Shown one piece after another: positions 1-9,659 of a DNA stretch of 64,000 bases. The stretch is from Morinoia aosen (lineage: Eukaryota > Arthropoda > Malacostraca > Amphipoda > Talitridae), in assembly GCA_030386875.1 (NCBI GenBank), contig CM059562.1, positions 63,920,201-63,984,200 on the forward strand, written 5' to 3'. Made by a program: the position numbers and the translations under genes. The notes under the pieces were generated by a model. It made no database searches. It had not been told where the DNA came from and worked only from the letters and a program-made list of their open reading frames with translations. Numbering within the stretch: the stretch's first letter is position 1; each line of letters starts with the position of its first letter.

Positions 1-1531
1 AGCGACTCTCGGCTGTTCCAGTAGCTCTACAAATTGACGGATTCTGCGTGACGTTTGTTAGCAATGAAGAATTAAATCGTCGTTTCATGTTTTTCCTCTT
101 TTTAATGGTGGCTGCTCACGTCTTTGACCCACAATCTACTATTGGAGTGTAGTGAAATTTATTGATCTTTGTTGATCACTTTTTCCACGTATGGCGAATG
201 TTATTGAGTTCAGCTGTAACTGTGCTTGTGATCGTGATCACTGAGAGAATTTAATAGAATGTTAGAACATTGATACATTTCTGTCTTATTAGTAGGATAG
301 GAATAACGTTAATGTGCGCTGAATCATTGATGGGATGATAATATTCAGATATTTGGTTATAATTTAATATTTCATTAATAATAATATAACATTTCATTAG
401 ATGACTCGATCTAATGTATTTAAATTAGATTGCGAAACATTCATTGCGTCGCCCATTTCATCCTATCATTTTATTATTTATGTATGAAAGGGGAGAGTAG
501 GGATTTATATAGTTGATCTTATCTCATTCACTGGAAAATTAAATATGTTATTCATTTTCCATTATCGCTCTTGAAAAAATTAACCTGTGAATTGGTTTCA
601 AAATTTCTTAAGAATTCATCTCATTTTTTTTATTTTGTTGCTACTCGACCACGTTTGCAAATTCTGGAAAAACTCCCAAAATTTTCTTAATAATTCTTCA
701 ATTTTGTTTTCAATTTGTAATGTTAGAATACAGGTTTAGTCCATAATATGTTGGCCGTTTTTACAAAAATGCTCATCATCAGCGAGTTACGTGTTCGTTA
801 GCATCGAAATCTTTCATAGCATATTTCGGTTCTGCGCTTTGTTTTGTTACCGCTCTTTATTTAGTAACCGTTTTCAGTTCGTACCAAATTGGCTGTATCT
901 GAAAACAGGAAATAATAAAATTTATAATTTCATTAGCCTATACTTATGCTTCGTTTTTTGGAAGTTTTTACATTTCTAGCGTACGATATGGTAAAAGACA
1001 AGCCTCTCCGTATTTCAAGATTCCAACAGAGTCTTAGTCGGACAAAAAGTCTCATTCTTAGCTGATTCGGAACAACTTACTTTTTACAATGGGTGATAAC
1101 TTGTAACATATTTTTTCTAAGCTACGTAAATCTGTGGAGTAAAAAACGCTGGCCAGAGAAAGAGAGCAGGAAGGCAATATTGGCGTTCTTGCCGAGCCTT
1201 CACAAACCGGTCTGGCGCTGTATAGAGTCATTCCTGTCCGCCTCGGGTATGGAGCTGAGTTCGCTCGCCTGTTTCGCTTCAGCCGAGCATTCGGGCGCTG
1301 GCAATATGTTCTCCTTATTTTTAATGTCTTCAGTACTTAGCTGGGAACCATCTTCGTTTCTACTGGTTCTAGGTATGAAATTGCTTATTTACCGAAGATA
1401 TCATTGAATTTTCAAGGATAAACCCTATTTGCATTCGGCTGTTTCAGTTAATTTATTCCGTTCATTTTTTCATGGACTCTAAATATACTTCCATTCATTC
1501 GCGGTTTTCATTCGGCAATACTTTCTTTCAG
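1..1531 (+). other. ci: Intron of ci upstream of the zinc-finger-5 exon (partial)
   Basis: This stretch precedes a good acceptor (pyrimidine-rich run ending in CAG at 1529-1531), so it is read as the 3' end of a ci intron that starts outside the window. I see no exon for zinc fingers 1-4 here. The block at about 1130-1330 is clearly richer in G+C than its surroundings and is open in one frame, but the translation matches no family I know and it lacks convincing splice sites. An intronic regulatory element is possible. Confidence 0.6.
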
Positions 1532-1786
1532 AAACCATACGTGTGCAAAGCACCAGGCTGTACGAAGCGCTACACCGATCCTTCTTCGTTACGGAAGCAC
1601 GTGAAGACCGTGCACGGGGCAGAATTCTACGCGTCCAAAAAACACAAAGGCAACGATCATCCTAATGGGAACTCGGGCGGACCAGGCAACGGAAACGGAG
1701 GGAAGGACGTTGGACAGCCAGAAGGCTCCCCCCATTCTGACGGGGGCAAGGCCGGATCTATGTCCAGCCCGTCTGTGAAATCTGAG
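1532..1786 (+). CDS. ci: Ci/Gli transcription factor, exon with zinc finger 5
   Basis: This exon encodes 85 residues and starts [20 protein letters not shown], which is the fifth C2H2 zinc finger of the Gli/Ci/ZIC group. The zinc ligands are Cys5, Cys10, His23 and His28 of the exon. It is followed by the basic stretch after HGAEFYA that is typical of Gli proteins and may help nuclear import, then a Gly/Asn/Ser-rich linker. In the Gli family fingers 4 and 5 make most base contacts with GACCACCCA-type sites, and the protein is the transcriptional effector of Hedgehog signalling. The acceptor CAG ends at 1531 and the donor GAG|GTAATT follows 1786, both in phase 0. The open frame extends upstream to an ATG at 1472, but that part is intron. 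The preceding exon should end in GE of the HTGEKPY linker. Assignment to Ci rather than a Zic or Glis protein rests on the whole downstream region. Confidence 0.95.
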
Positions 1787-2269
1787 GTAATTTTTTAGAA
1801 TTGTTCACCCTCCTGCACTCAGCCTCGTCTCTTTCGCGACAACTAATGCTGATGTTGACATGATTCGCTTCTCTATGAACTACATGTGCATATAACTCAT
1901 GTACTGAATTAGTATTGGTCTTTCAAGTTTGGGCTATGCTTCAAATTAGTTCAAAAATTAGTTAGCTGTATTTTTACTACAGGTAGCAATTTTTCTCATC
2001 GCTGCCGTTATGTACATAGTAATGATTTCGCGCAATTAATCAACAATATAGTACCCAATTTCGTCAGCAGTTTTGTTAAGATCAATTTCATTTTCCTCCA
2101 AGTCTTGAACACACATCCAGCTCGCGGAATATGTTTATGAACCTAGTTGAATGTAAGTGCTATGAGACCAAAATTTCGTTAGTGAAATGTTTGTATAAAT
2201 TATTTTAAATACATTGTAAAACACATTGTTACTGTTGGACCTTTGTTCAAGCTAAAACCATATTTGCAG
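1787..2269 (+). other. ci: ci intron (zinc-finger-5 exon to phosphorylation-cluster exon)
   Basis: This is a 483-nt intron bounded by GTAATT and TTTGCAG, interrupting the coding sequence in phase 0. I see no repeat or ORF of note in it. Confidence 0.85.
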
Positions 2270-3022
2270 GATGCAACTTCTCCCGGCGATCAGCACAGTC
2301 CCGAGAACATCGTTGGAGGCGTCACTCCCATGGATCAAAGCAGACTTGACATTCCAGTCGGAGACGGAGCCATTTCTTCAGCAGGGAGATTTGAATCAAG
2401 GCTCGCTCTTGATGCCTGGGAAGGTCCTGAAGATGATTTAGACGCGAGCGTTGATTTACCCATGGGATTAGGAGGCCTTGTCAATGGCACTAACGGGCCT
2501 TCTATTGGCGTAGCTATGCACGAAAGGACCATGAGATATCGTCCGATGAAAGGAAGAATGCAGGCTAAAGGATTCGTTAACATGCTTCCAAACATGTCTG
2601 GCATCCCTCGCAGAATGAACGGAATGAGTACCGATGGAGACTTCGGAGGACAGCGATTGCCAGATCCAAAGATGGGTTCCGTTGGTGCCACAAATATGCA
2701 ACAAAACAGGAAAAATGATTTTAGAGCAGGCCAAACTGTCGTCAATAACAGGCGAGACTCTACGTCGACAATCAGTACGGGATATTTCAGCATGCAAAGT
2801 CCTAACAGTCGAAGAGCCAGCGAGTTGTCGCAAGCTTCTTGCATGTCTGGTCGACAAGGAGTGATGTCGTCTCCTTACGATCACATATCCCTTGGTTCCT
2901 CGAGAAGATCATCTGAAAACTCAAACTACAATTTCTCTGGTATGGGACCTCAAATGTTCCGGCCTAATCAGAGAGGAATGTGCGGGAATGAGCTCTACAA
3001 TACCTCCAATTTGGTTGTCCAG
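2270..3022 (+). CDS. ci: Ci/Gli transcription factor, exon with PKA/CK1 phosphorylation cluster
   Basis: This exon encodes 251 residues, starting DATSPGDQHSPEN and ending SNLVVQ. The acceptor TTTGCAG ends at 2269 and the donor CAG|GTAAAG follows 3022. Three basophilic sites are visible: RRDS (Ser at exon residue 164, base 2759), RRAS (residue 184, base 2819) and RRSS (residues 214-215, base 2909). Each is followed by more serines. In Drosophila Ci and vertebrate GLI2/3 a cluster of this type is phosphorylated by PKA, then CK1 and GSK3. It is then bound by Slimb/betaTrCP and drives partial proteolysis to a repressor when Hedgehog is absent. The N-terminal half is acidic and Met/Gly-rich. The order of the motifs and the text around the third site (YDHISLGSSRRSS) match the Ci layout as I know it. 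Cos2 and Sufu contact regions cannot be placed from sequence alone. Confidence 0.93.
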
Positions 3023-3257
3023 GTAAAGTATAAGTAGTTGTTCTTAGTGTCCGTAGTCAGTTTTCCTATAAATGGCTCATACAGCATTGATGTGATTGAG
3101 TAATTTTCAAATACAAATTTGTGTTCTAGATGAAATAGCAAGGATTATTAAACTGAACCCAAGTCATGTGAAGCATGCATTTCTAAATACTATAGTATCT
3201 ATAATTTCATGATGTTTCATATCCAAATTTGTTACTAACGAAAAATTCAATTTTCAG
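3023..3257 (+). other. ci: ci intron, 235 nt
   Basis: It is bounded by GTAAAG and TTTTCAG, in phase 0, and contains nothing else recognisable. Confidence 0.85.
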
Positions 3258-3674
3258 ACCCAGAACATGTCATTGAGCCAGGACAACTTATCCGATTCAC
3301 AAAACTGGAATACTTCCATGGGACTACCCATGGGCAATAGCATGTCGGCTGGAATGGCAGCTGGAAATGTTCCTGACGGAGGCCAGTTCGGCTACTCTGG
3401 CCCCATGGGGCCGGTCTGCTACAGCAACAGCAGCAGTAGAGACATGTCCACTCGAAGGGCCTCAGACCCTGTAAGGCCAATAGACCGGCCCGCTCGTGGC
3501 AATGGCCGCTTACAAAGAACCAACAGTTACTCTAACTTCTCTCAGACCTCCAGCATACGTTCCATGAATCATAGCCATCCTAACCAAGGTCTTCAGCTCG
3601 ATCAAGTTGGAGATGATGAACCAATCGAGAATAAACTAATCCTTCCCGATGATATGGTCAACTATTTGAACCAG
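3258..3674 (+). CDS. ci: Ci/Gli transcription factor, third exon in window
   Basis: This exon encodes 139 residues from TQNMSLSQDN to MVNYLNQ. The acceptor TTTTCAG ends at 3257 and the donor CAG|GTGAGC follows 3674; both boundaries are in phase 0. The exon is rich in Ser, Asn, Met and Gly and carries further basic-Ser patches (STRRASDPVRPI). The segment ILPDDMVNYLNQ near the end resembles the short acidic-hydrophobic stretch found in Gli/Ci proteins downstream of the processing region. No folded domain is evident and the region is probably disordered. The in-frame ATG at 3267 is internal and not a start. Confidence 0.93.
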
Positions 3675-3809
3675 GTGAGCTCTTGAGTTTTCTAGCATAA
3701 TATATTATATCTACTAGCTGATTATTACTACATACACTTTATGATTATTTGCTGTGACCTAGTTTCACATTTTCCACCTTAGTTTAACTCATCCTGTATT
3801 TCATTTCAG
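3675..3809 (+). other. ci: ci intron, 135 nt
   Basis: It is bounded by GTGAGC and ATTTCAG, in phase 0. Its length is typical of small insect introns. Confidence 0.85.
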
Positions 3810-5429
3810 AAGGAGAAAGACAACAAGTTGACACCGAAAACTGAAGAATGTGATGGAAACGGAGCTTCCGTTGCAGCTACCGTCGGTTGCACTGCTATGC
3901 CAAGCCCTGCATACTCTAACCAGCCAGTCAATAGCCCGGCCTATTCAAATCAGAATATGAACAGCCCAGCTTATAATGGCCCTGCAATTAACAGCCCAGC
4001 CTACACCAATCAACCTGTAAATAGCCCCGCATATTCTCAAACTCCGAGTACTCCCCAAGCATACCCCAGCATTGCGTCTCCAACAACCCCTTATCAATAT
4101 GGAACTCCTCACGTGGGCTACGCAGCTACCCCATCTCCAGCTGTTCCGCAGCATCCCAATTTTGGAAGCCAGAGTGTAGCATCACCTGCCGCCACTGCGC
4201 AAGCTCACTATAATACCCCAATGCCATCACCGGCACCTTCTGCAGCACCTTACACTCCAGCACCTCCTTCTTACCCCCAGGGGCAAACTGCTGTGCAAGG
4301 TCAAAACTTTGTGCCTCCGCATGCAATGCAACACAACCAACAAAACTATTCTGCTTTTAGTCATCAGCAGGCAATGGTCCATCAACAAATGTTCAATCAA
4401 ATGATCTCTCACCAACAACAAATGATGCATCATCAACAACAAAGATACCCTAATGGCTCTTACGGCGTGGGAGTGGGCGGTTATCCACAACACGCATGTG
4501 GACACTTCGCGTCCATGCACCTGCCCCCGGCAGCGCTGCAAATGCCATGTCCCTCTTGCCAAGGCAGGGTAGTCAATGATATGTCGTATCCTCAAAACCA
4601 CGGCAACAATTGGCAAGCTAATGGAATGAACATGAATAACCAATATCAACACGCGTATAATCATCATATGGCTGGGGTGCACAATCAAAATTATAGCTAT
4701 ATGAATCAAATGTACAATGGTGTTGGTGTAAATCACATGAATCAAAATATGATGAATTATGGTCAATCTCAGAGAGATATTCAATGTGGCGATGTTAGTC
4801 AATCGTCTCAAACCAAGTCTAAATCCAAATCTCCGAACAGCGCTCCCCATACGACGGCTGTAACTAAAGCAGGCCTATCGAACGGGAAACCCAAATCTCA
4901 AAAAGAACATTGCAATGAACGTGTGTCCAATTGTAAAAATATCCTAACAACTCCTCCACCTGATGACCATAAACCTCAGCGCCCTCCTCAACAGGTGGAG
5001 ACAAATACGAAAGCCAATCCCGAGGGCTCAATACCTAACGGTACAGATAACCCGAGTGACAGTAAGAATTATTACATGAAACAAGATACTTATCAGAGAA
5101 CTTTAGAATACGTGCAGCAGTGTCAGAACTGGAACACGACTGTGATCAAAGAGGAAGTGAGTAGCACCACAGACCAGAAGCCGAGCTTAGGGACGAACTC
5201 TGGCGTCTCTGGCTACGTCCCTCCGTCGCCGGCTGTCGCTGTAACGGCGCCTGACGCTTCTACGGCGCTTTCCTCCGCCACCATCGTCGCCCCTGTGTCA
5301 GACACTAACAACTTCCCTACCCCGTTGTCTGCTTCCGTTGCGGACACCCCTAACATGGTCCTTAACAATCTAACATCGTCGCTTAGTTCCTTACAACAGG
5401 AAAACAAGTATCTCCAGATGTTGCAGTAA
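3810..5429 (+). CDS. ci: Ci/Gli transcription factor, last exon with C-terminal activation region
   Basis: The last exon encodes 539 residues and ends in TAA at 5427-5429. The acceptor ATTTCAG ends at 3809 and the frame continues in phase 0. In order it shows five 10-residue repeats built on SPAYSNQPVN (3902-4051), a Pro/Ala/Ser-rich stretch, a Gln/His/Met-rich stretch, a short C-x-H...C-x2-C cluster (Cys codons at 4497, 4548 and 4557), an Asn/Tyr/Met-rich stretch, a Lys/Ser-rich linker, the helix-like motif YQRTLEYVQQCQNW (5091-5132) and a sumoylation consensus IKEE (5145-5156). It closes with a Ser/Thr/Ala/Val-rich tail and a Gln/Glu-Asn terminus. In Ci this half carries the transactivation and CBP-binding functions. 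Those functions are known for the family; their exact placement here is inference. Codon third positions vary across the repeats while the protein repeat is kept. Confidence 0.94.
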   Translation, partial: KEKDNKLTPKTEECDGNGASVAATVGCTAMPSPAYSNQPVNSPAYSNQNMNSPAYNGPAINSPAYTNQPVNSPAYSQTPSTPQAYPSIASPTTPYQYGTPHVGYAATPSPAVPQHPNFGSQSVASPAATAQAHYNTPMPSPAPSAAPYTPAPPSYPQGQTAVQGQNFVPPHAMQHNQQNYSAFSHQQAMVHQQMFNQMISHQQQMMHHQQQRYPNGSYGVGVGGYPQHACGHFASMHLPPAALQMPCPSCQGRVVNDMSYPQNHGNNWQANGMNMNNQYQHAYNHHMAGVHNQNYSYMNQMYNGVGVNHMNQNMMNYGQSQRDIQCGDVSQSSQTKSKSKSPNSAPHTTAVTKAGLSNGKPKSQKEHCNERVSNCKNILTTPPPDDHKPQRPPQQVETNTKANPEGSIPNGTDNPSDSKNYYMKQDTYQRTLEYVQQCQNWNTTVIKEEVSSTTDQKPSLGTNSGVSGYVPPSPAVAVTAPDASTALSSATIVAPVSDTNNFPTPLSASVADTPNMVLNNLTSSLSSLQQENKYLQMLQ

Positions 5430-6600
5430 CCTTAGTCTTTTATATGAATATACAGCAAACGTAGAATATACAGCAAACGTGTATTATATGATTTTTATGT
5501 CTGTGATGATATATGTAAATTTTTGTTCTATACGTTTTTACTTCTTTCTAAGCAGTGAGAGTGTATAATTATATTGGTCGAATTGGGAATGTAATTGTAT
5601 TTATGTACTACGTTTCATTGTTATGTTATCTTGTTCCAGATATCGTTCTACCAGCAAATATTTCTGTTCCAGTAACACACTCAGCATGAACGGATCACAA
5701 TAATTCGTTTTTCCCCTTCCATAAATAATTTACTCAAAAAAAATGAGCTAAATTCAACAGACTCAAAACAGAAACAAAAGTCTTATGGGTGTTCTTGAAA
5801 AAGAATATTTTTGTACCAAAAAGACTCATATTAGTGTGTCATGCTGTTGTATGTTAATATGGTTGTGATTTTATTTCTAACAAAAACTATATCCATCCAG
5901 TACTTAAAATTTTTTCGGGAAACCGGTGAGTTTTCTGTTAAATAATTTCTTTTTCCAGATATTTCAGTTCACAGTTCAATTTTCATTTCTTTCTAAGCCA
6001 CCTTGATTCGACACTTATTTTGTCTCGTGTCTGATAATCATTGCTGCAGTAGCCTGTCGCATAAAGATGAATTTCTCCTTCGAAAATTCAAGCTTCGAAG
6101 CACCGAAATCTGAAATAAAGTTAATCGTCTCATTAAACGAGCAAAACGTTCGGTCTTTGTACCTCGATAGATCATTGGCTGGCCTGTGTTGGAAGTTAAT
6201 GTGTTTCACGTTGTCGCATTCCATATCTAGTTTTATTCGCCCTTACTTTCCAAGGACCGGACTTCATCGTTGGCGGTTTAGTAATTGTCTTGTGAAAAGC
6301 TACACCATTTCAGTTCAATGCAGAAATTATTCACATTTTATTCTGTGGACTCCCCATCAGAGTTCATGTTATCCTTCATTTAGCATGAAGTTTTGAGACA
6401 ATATTTTTATCTTCACTCAATGTAAAAAGTGTTATATATTTTGTACCAGGGGCATTTATGCAAGAAACTGACCACTGTGAGCGAGGCCTAATATGTTACG
6501 GTTTAATTTTTTCCTTGGGTCTTTGAGCCCTGAAGTTTTTCAGTACTTATCTTTTAACTTATGTCATGTTGTTGTAATAAAGTTCTTTTTAAATTTACAT
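5430..6600 (+). other. ci: ci 3' untranslated region
   Basis: AT-rich sequence follows the stop codon. The best polyadenylation signal is AATAAA at 6576-6581, followed by a T-rich stretch, which gives a 3' UTR of about 1.15-1.17 kb. A small direct repeat (gtagaatatacagcaaacgt) sits at about 5440-5480. ORFs inside it, for example 6067-6396, resemble nothing known and are taken as chance. Confidence 0.65.
6576..6581 (+). terminator. ci: Polyadenylation signal AATAAA
   Basis: This canonical hexamer lies 1.15 kb after the ci stop codon. It is followed by AGTTCTTTTT, a plausible downstream element. The next sequence loses any sign of transcript structure. Confidence 0.55.
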
Positions 6601-8425
6601 TTATTTCCCCGCATAATAGATTTACAATGTGTTTCGCTATGGCGAACGCCAGAGGATAATTTTCAGTGACATCCATATGACGTAAAAAAATTGGCTGCTT
6701 AAATCTCAGAAAAAAAATTGGTATGGTGCGAATTTGCAGTTTGAATGATAATACTACGCTAAAAAAAATCTTTAAAGGAAGTAGCTTGAGGAAAAATATT
6801 TCTGACGTTTGATTGAAAAATAAAAATAAAATAAGTAATAAGCTTTTCTACAACTTTTTTAACACTTCCTATCGTTTGAAGAACGTCTGCCAGAAGAGCA
6901 AAACCAATCTATCGGACCAGTCTCAACTGAAAGTTAATAAATTCCAACTGGAAGTTAATTTGGGCTTTGTGTTTTAGAATATGATTCAGCTCACATATTT
7001 TTATGGCTGTGAACACCGAGATGCTCAATAGAACTACTCCCCTCATACTCAGATTTCGACGCATTGCAGGCAATAGCATAGGCGATTCTAAGGTGCGAGT
7101 TAACGAGAAATGACCGTTGCACCACGTTATGATGAGCTCGCATGCTATCATCTTACCTCTCTATGGTTGACGCCTCAGCAGTTGAGGAACCTACCACGTG
7201 TATTTCTCACCCGTGATACTAGTGAGCTACCGCTGCTAGGAAACTTTCCGTAACCGAAGTCATTCATCAAACCGTTCAATTTCTTCGATAATTTTCTCTC
7301 AATATTTTAAATGAAGTGTTACTAAAGTGTGAGAAAATGAGCCAAATTGTAAGATTTTCTTCGTAACTCTGTCGCTGAAGATTCGGTTTACTCACTTGAA
7401 AGCGAGTTCTTTAGATTATTGCAACAACGCTTTGGATACTAAGTGCCAATTGATTCAATAAAACTTTGCTCGTTATTCTGGATGATTTCCTCATGCGATT
7501 TGCACGAATGTTTTTACTTTAATCCAGCGAGACTGCTTTCAAAGCATCACAGTCTGACTTTCCGACTATTTAGGCAAAAAATCGTAACGCGCTTGACATA
7601 GAAATTTAGTTTATAAACATTATACTAGTTAAAATTGACAGCTCTTAATTAGAGAGCAATATTAATGTACTATTTTTCTCATCAAATTATCAGTATTTAC
7701 GTCATAATTGTAATTACTTTAGCATGATCTTTAAGGTATTTAGCATTCACGACGTAGAACAAAGTTTATTAATAATTGCGCCACTTCGTCGAATGTTATG
7801 CATTACTGAGGTTGACCAAACAAACAAGTCTTCCATGGTCCACTTCACAGTGAGCCTGATTGATGTGAAAAATATCACGGCCGAGGTGAGCAGAAGATTC
7901 TTGGTTGGTGACCTATCGAGTTGGTATCCATATCCAGCTGACTTTGAATTGTTTTCAAAAGGACGTTTTTAGAAAAAGGAGTGTGTTTCTTCTTGAGGCC
8001 GAAGACTCTTGCAGGGGGATTCGCTACCACTTTATGTTTCATGATTTCGTCTGTACACACGAAATTATGCTTGGGAAACTTGGAACCGAGCTCTGTTGGT
8101 GATACGGTATCCGAGATGAGGGCGGCGATTAGGCAATAGATAACCTTATCCCCTGGAGGATAAAAAAGAAAACGAATGTAGCTTAAAACATCATGGTATA
8201 ACCAAACGTTTGAGACTATAAAAAATCAATTTTCAGAGCCCTGAAAAATAATAAATCTATGTATGAAGAATTTAAGGCTACTATCTCTGAACGAACAAAA
8301 AATAAAACATTACAAACATTAAAAATAAAAGAAAAATAAAAAATAAAGCAAACGTCAAAAAGACAATAACACAACATCAGACATAAAAAATGTTAGCAGA
8401 GGAAAGTTTCCCCTGCAGAGTCATT
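6601..8425. other. Intergenic, nothing recognised
   Basis: This is AT-rich sequence without a supported gene. The open frame at 7724-7972 (+) gives no family resemblance. A run near 8240-8400 is strongly A-rich. Confidence 0.5.
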
Positions 8426-8426
8426 T

Positions 8427-8650
8427 TCATTTATTGTCGGACGATTTTAAAACGTGCGTCGACTCTAAAATGCGAAGATCAGACAAAATTGGGATTGAAT
8501 TCAAAATTTTCAAATTCGTGCTTTTACAGTTTTCATTAAAGTAATGTTCTCTAATAGACGAGTTGGATAGCTTGGTTAGGTTATTGCCAGTGTGAATGGA
8601 GACTCCCCTGTGTTGTGCACACCTCATAAAGCATTGGAGAGCAGGGCTTT
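8427..8650 (-). repeat. Dispersed ORF-like repeat, copy 1
   Basis: On the minus strand this reads as an open frame including ALQCFMRCAQHRGVSIHTGN. Related sequence occurs at about 9,660-9,960 and 18,730-18,980 (both +). Copies 1 and 3 keep the same reading frame over most of their shared length, with substitutions that often preserve the residue (for example RCAQHRGVS against RCAEHRGVS). This suggests descent from a protein-coding element. I do not recognise the protein. It could be the C-terminal tail of a retroelement or a decayed multigene family. No terminal repeats are seen. Confidence 0.5.
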
Positions 8651-8825
8651 TAATTTCAGGTACGATAACGTTTTTTATAGTTATTTTGAAATGTCATCAA
8701 CTCATAAATTATTCAGTGTAAAAGTGAATGATTTGTAAAGTTATTTTTATGAAAATAATTAACAGTAGAATTTTTTAACACAGGAATTTTAGAATTTAGG
8801 TGAGCAAGTTTAGGGCGAAGCAAAC

Positions 8826-8865
8826 AATTCTCATTGTGCGTAGGTACCTACGCACAATGAGAATT
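8826..8865. repeat. Perfect 40-bp palindrome
   Basis: The sequence equals its own reverse complement over 40 bases, centred on GGTACC at 8843-8848. The right-arm segment CGCACAATGAGAATT recurs at 8870-8884. It is directly followed by a second hairpin. It could be a foldback element, a replication-error product or an assembly artefact. Confidence 0.9.
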
Positions 8866-8884
8866 TTTTCGCACAATGAGAATT

Positions 8885-8932
8885 GGAAGCTGAAAATACA
8901 AGCTCAACGTTAAGCTTGTATTTTCAGCTTCC
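8885..8932. repeat. Perfect hairpin, 20-bp arms, 8-nt loop
   Basis: The arm GGAAGCTGAAAATACAAGCT (8885-8904) is exactly inverted at 8913-8932 around the loop CAACGTTA. It abuts the 40-bp palindrome through a repeated 15-base segment. No poly-T run follows on either strand, so a terminator role is unlikely in this eukaryotic setting. Confidence 0.9.
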
Positions 8933-9655
8933 TGCTACATGCAGGATAGCGCATAAGTCATTCATCATTTTAAAATGAAATGCCTTATTTTCAATTAATT
9001 AATTTTTCAGTTTTTTTAGAATTATGAAGTTACGTCGTTGGAAATTTAAACATGAATAAATTCCACAATCGAAAAGAGAGTGAAGAAATTTGAATTTTAT
9101 TTTGAAAATGGACGCTCAATTATTGGAACACCGCTTAGAAATATGCCGGTAACTTTTATTAGTGCGCAAGAAAAAAGGTGTATGTAAATAAACCTCGAAC
9201 TACCCATCAACTTAAAGACAACATACTGGAGGAAATTCATTCCATACAGCCCCACATGCTAAGAACTGTCATGGAAAATACCTAATATAGAATTCGTGTT
9301 AGCGAATCTGAAAATGGAGGCCATTTGCGTGATATTATTTTTCATACATAAATCAAAATGAAATTCCAATCTTTAAGCTATGAAATAAAATTCCAGGTTA
9401 TATACTGTGTAATAAACTTCCAATCTTTAAGGTATGTAATAAAAAATCAATAAATTACACTCACTTGGAAAAAACATTTTTTTAAATGGTAAAGTGACAT
9501 GCGCCACCCTGAATAAGAGAACGCATCGATAAAAGGAAAATAACATATTGTTAGTGGTTAAGCATTTATTTCACGCACAAATAAACCTTTACATGTTCTT
9601 CAAAAATATTTAAAAATTGGTTTATGCTATAAACGAAAAGAGACTTCTTGTGTGA
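8933..9655. other. Intergenic with short direct repeat
   Basis: There is no gene. A diverged direct repeat of about 57 bp lies at about 9,360-9,450, with the shared text TTCCAATCTTTAAG followed by TATG(T/A)AATAAA. Confidence 0.4.
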
Positions 9656-9659
9656 TGCG

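Noticed and set aside
1093..1407. Open frame of 104 codons in the ci intron
   Set aside because: The translation resembles no protein family, lies in a GC-rich island that inflates ORF length, and has no convincing flanking splice sites in frame with ci.
2335..2884. Minus-strand ORFs across the ci exon
   Set aside because: Antisense shadows of the conserved plus-strand coding exon.
4227..4850. 207-codon minus-strand ORF (His/Ile/Val-rich)
   Set aside because: Antisense of the Asn/His/Gln/Met-rich Ci segment; its odd composition follows from the sense codons.
7140..7250. tRNA-like text on the minus strand (GGTAGCTCACTAG..., CAACTGCTGAGG)
   Set aside because: No acceptable B box at the right spacing and no cloverleaf by eye; not enough for a tRNA or SINE call.
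7724..7972. 82-codon plus-strand ORF
   Set aside because: No family resemblance, no clear promoter, and only a possible donor-like GAGGTGAGC inside it.
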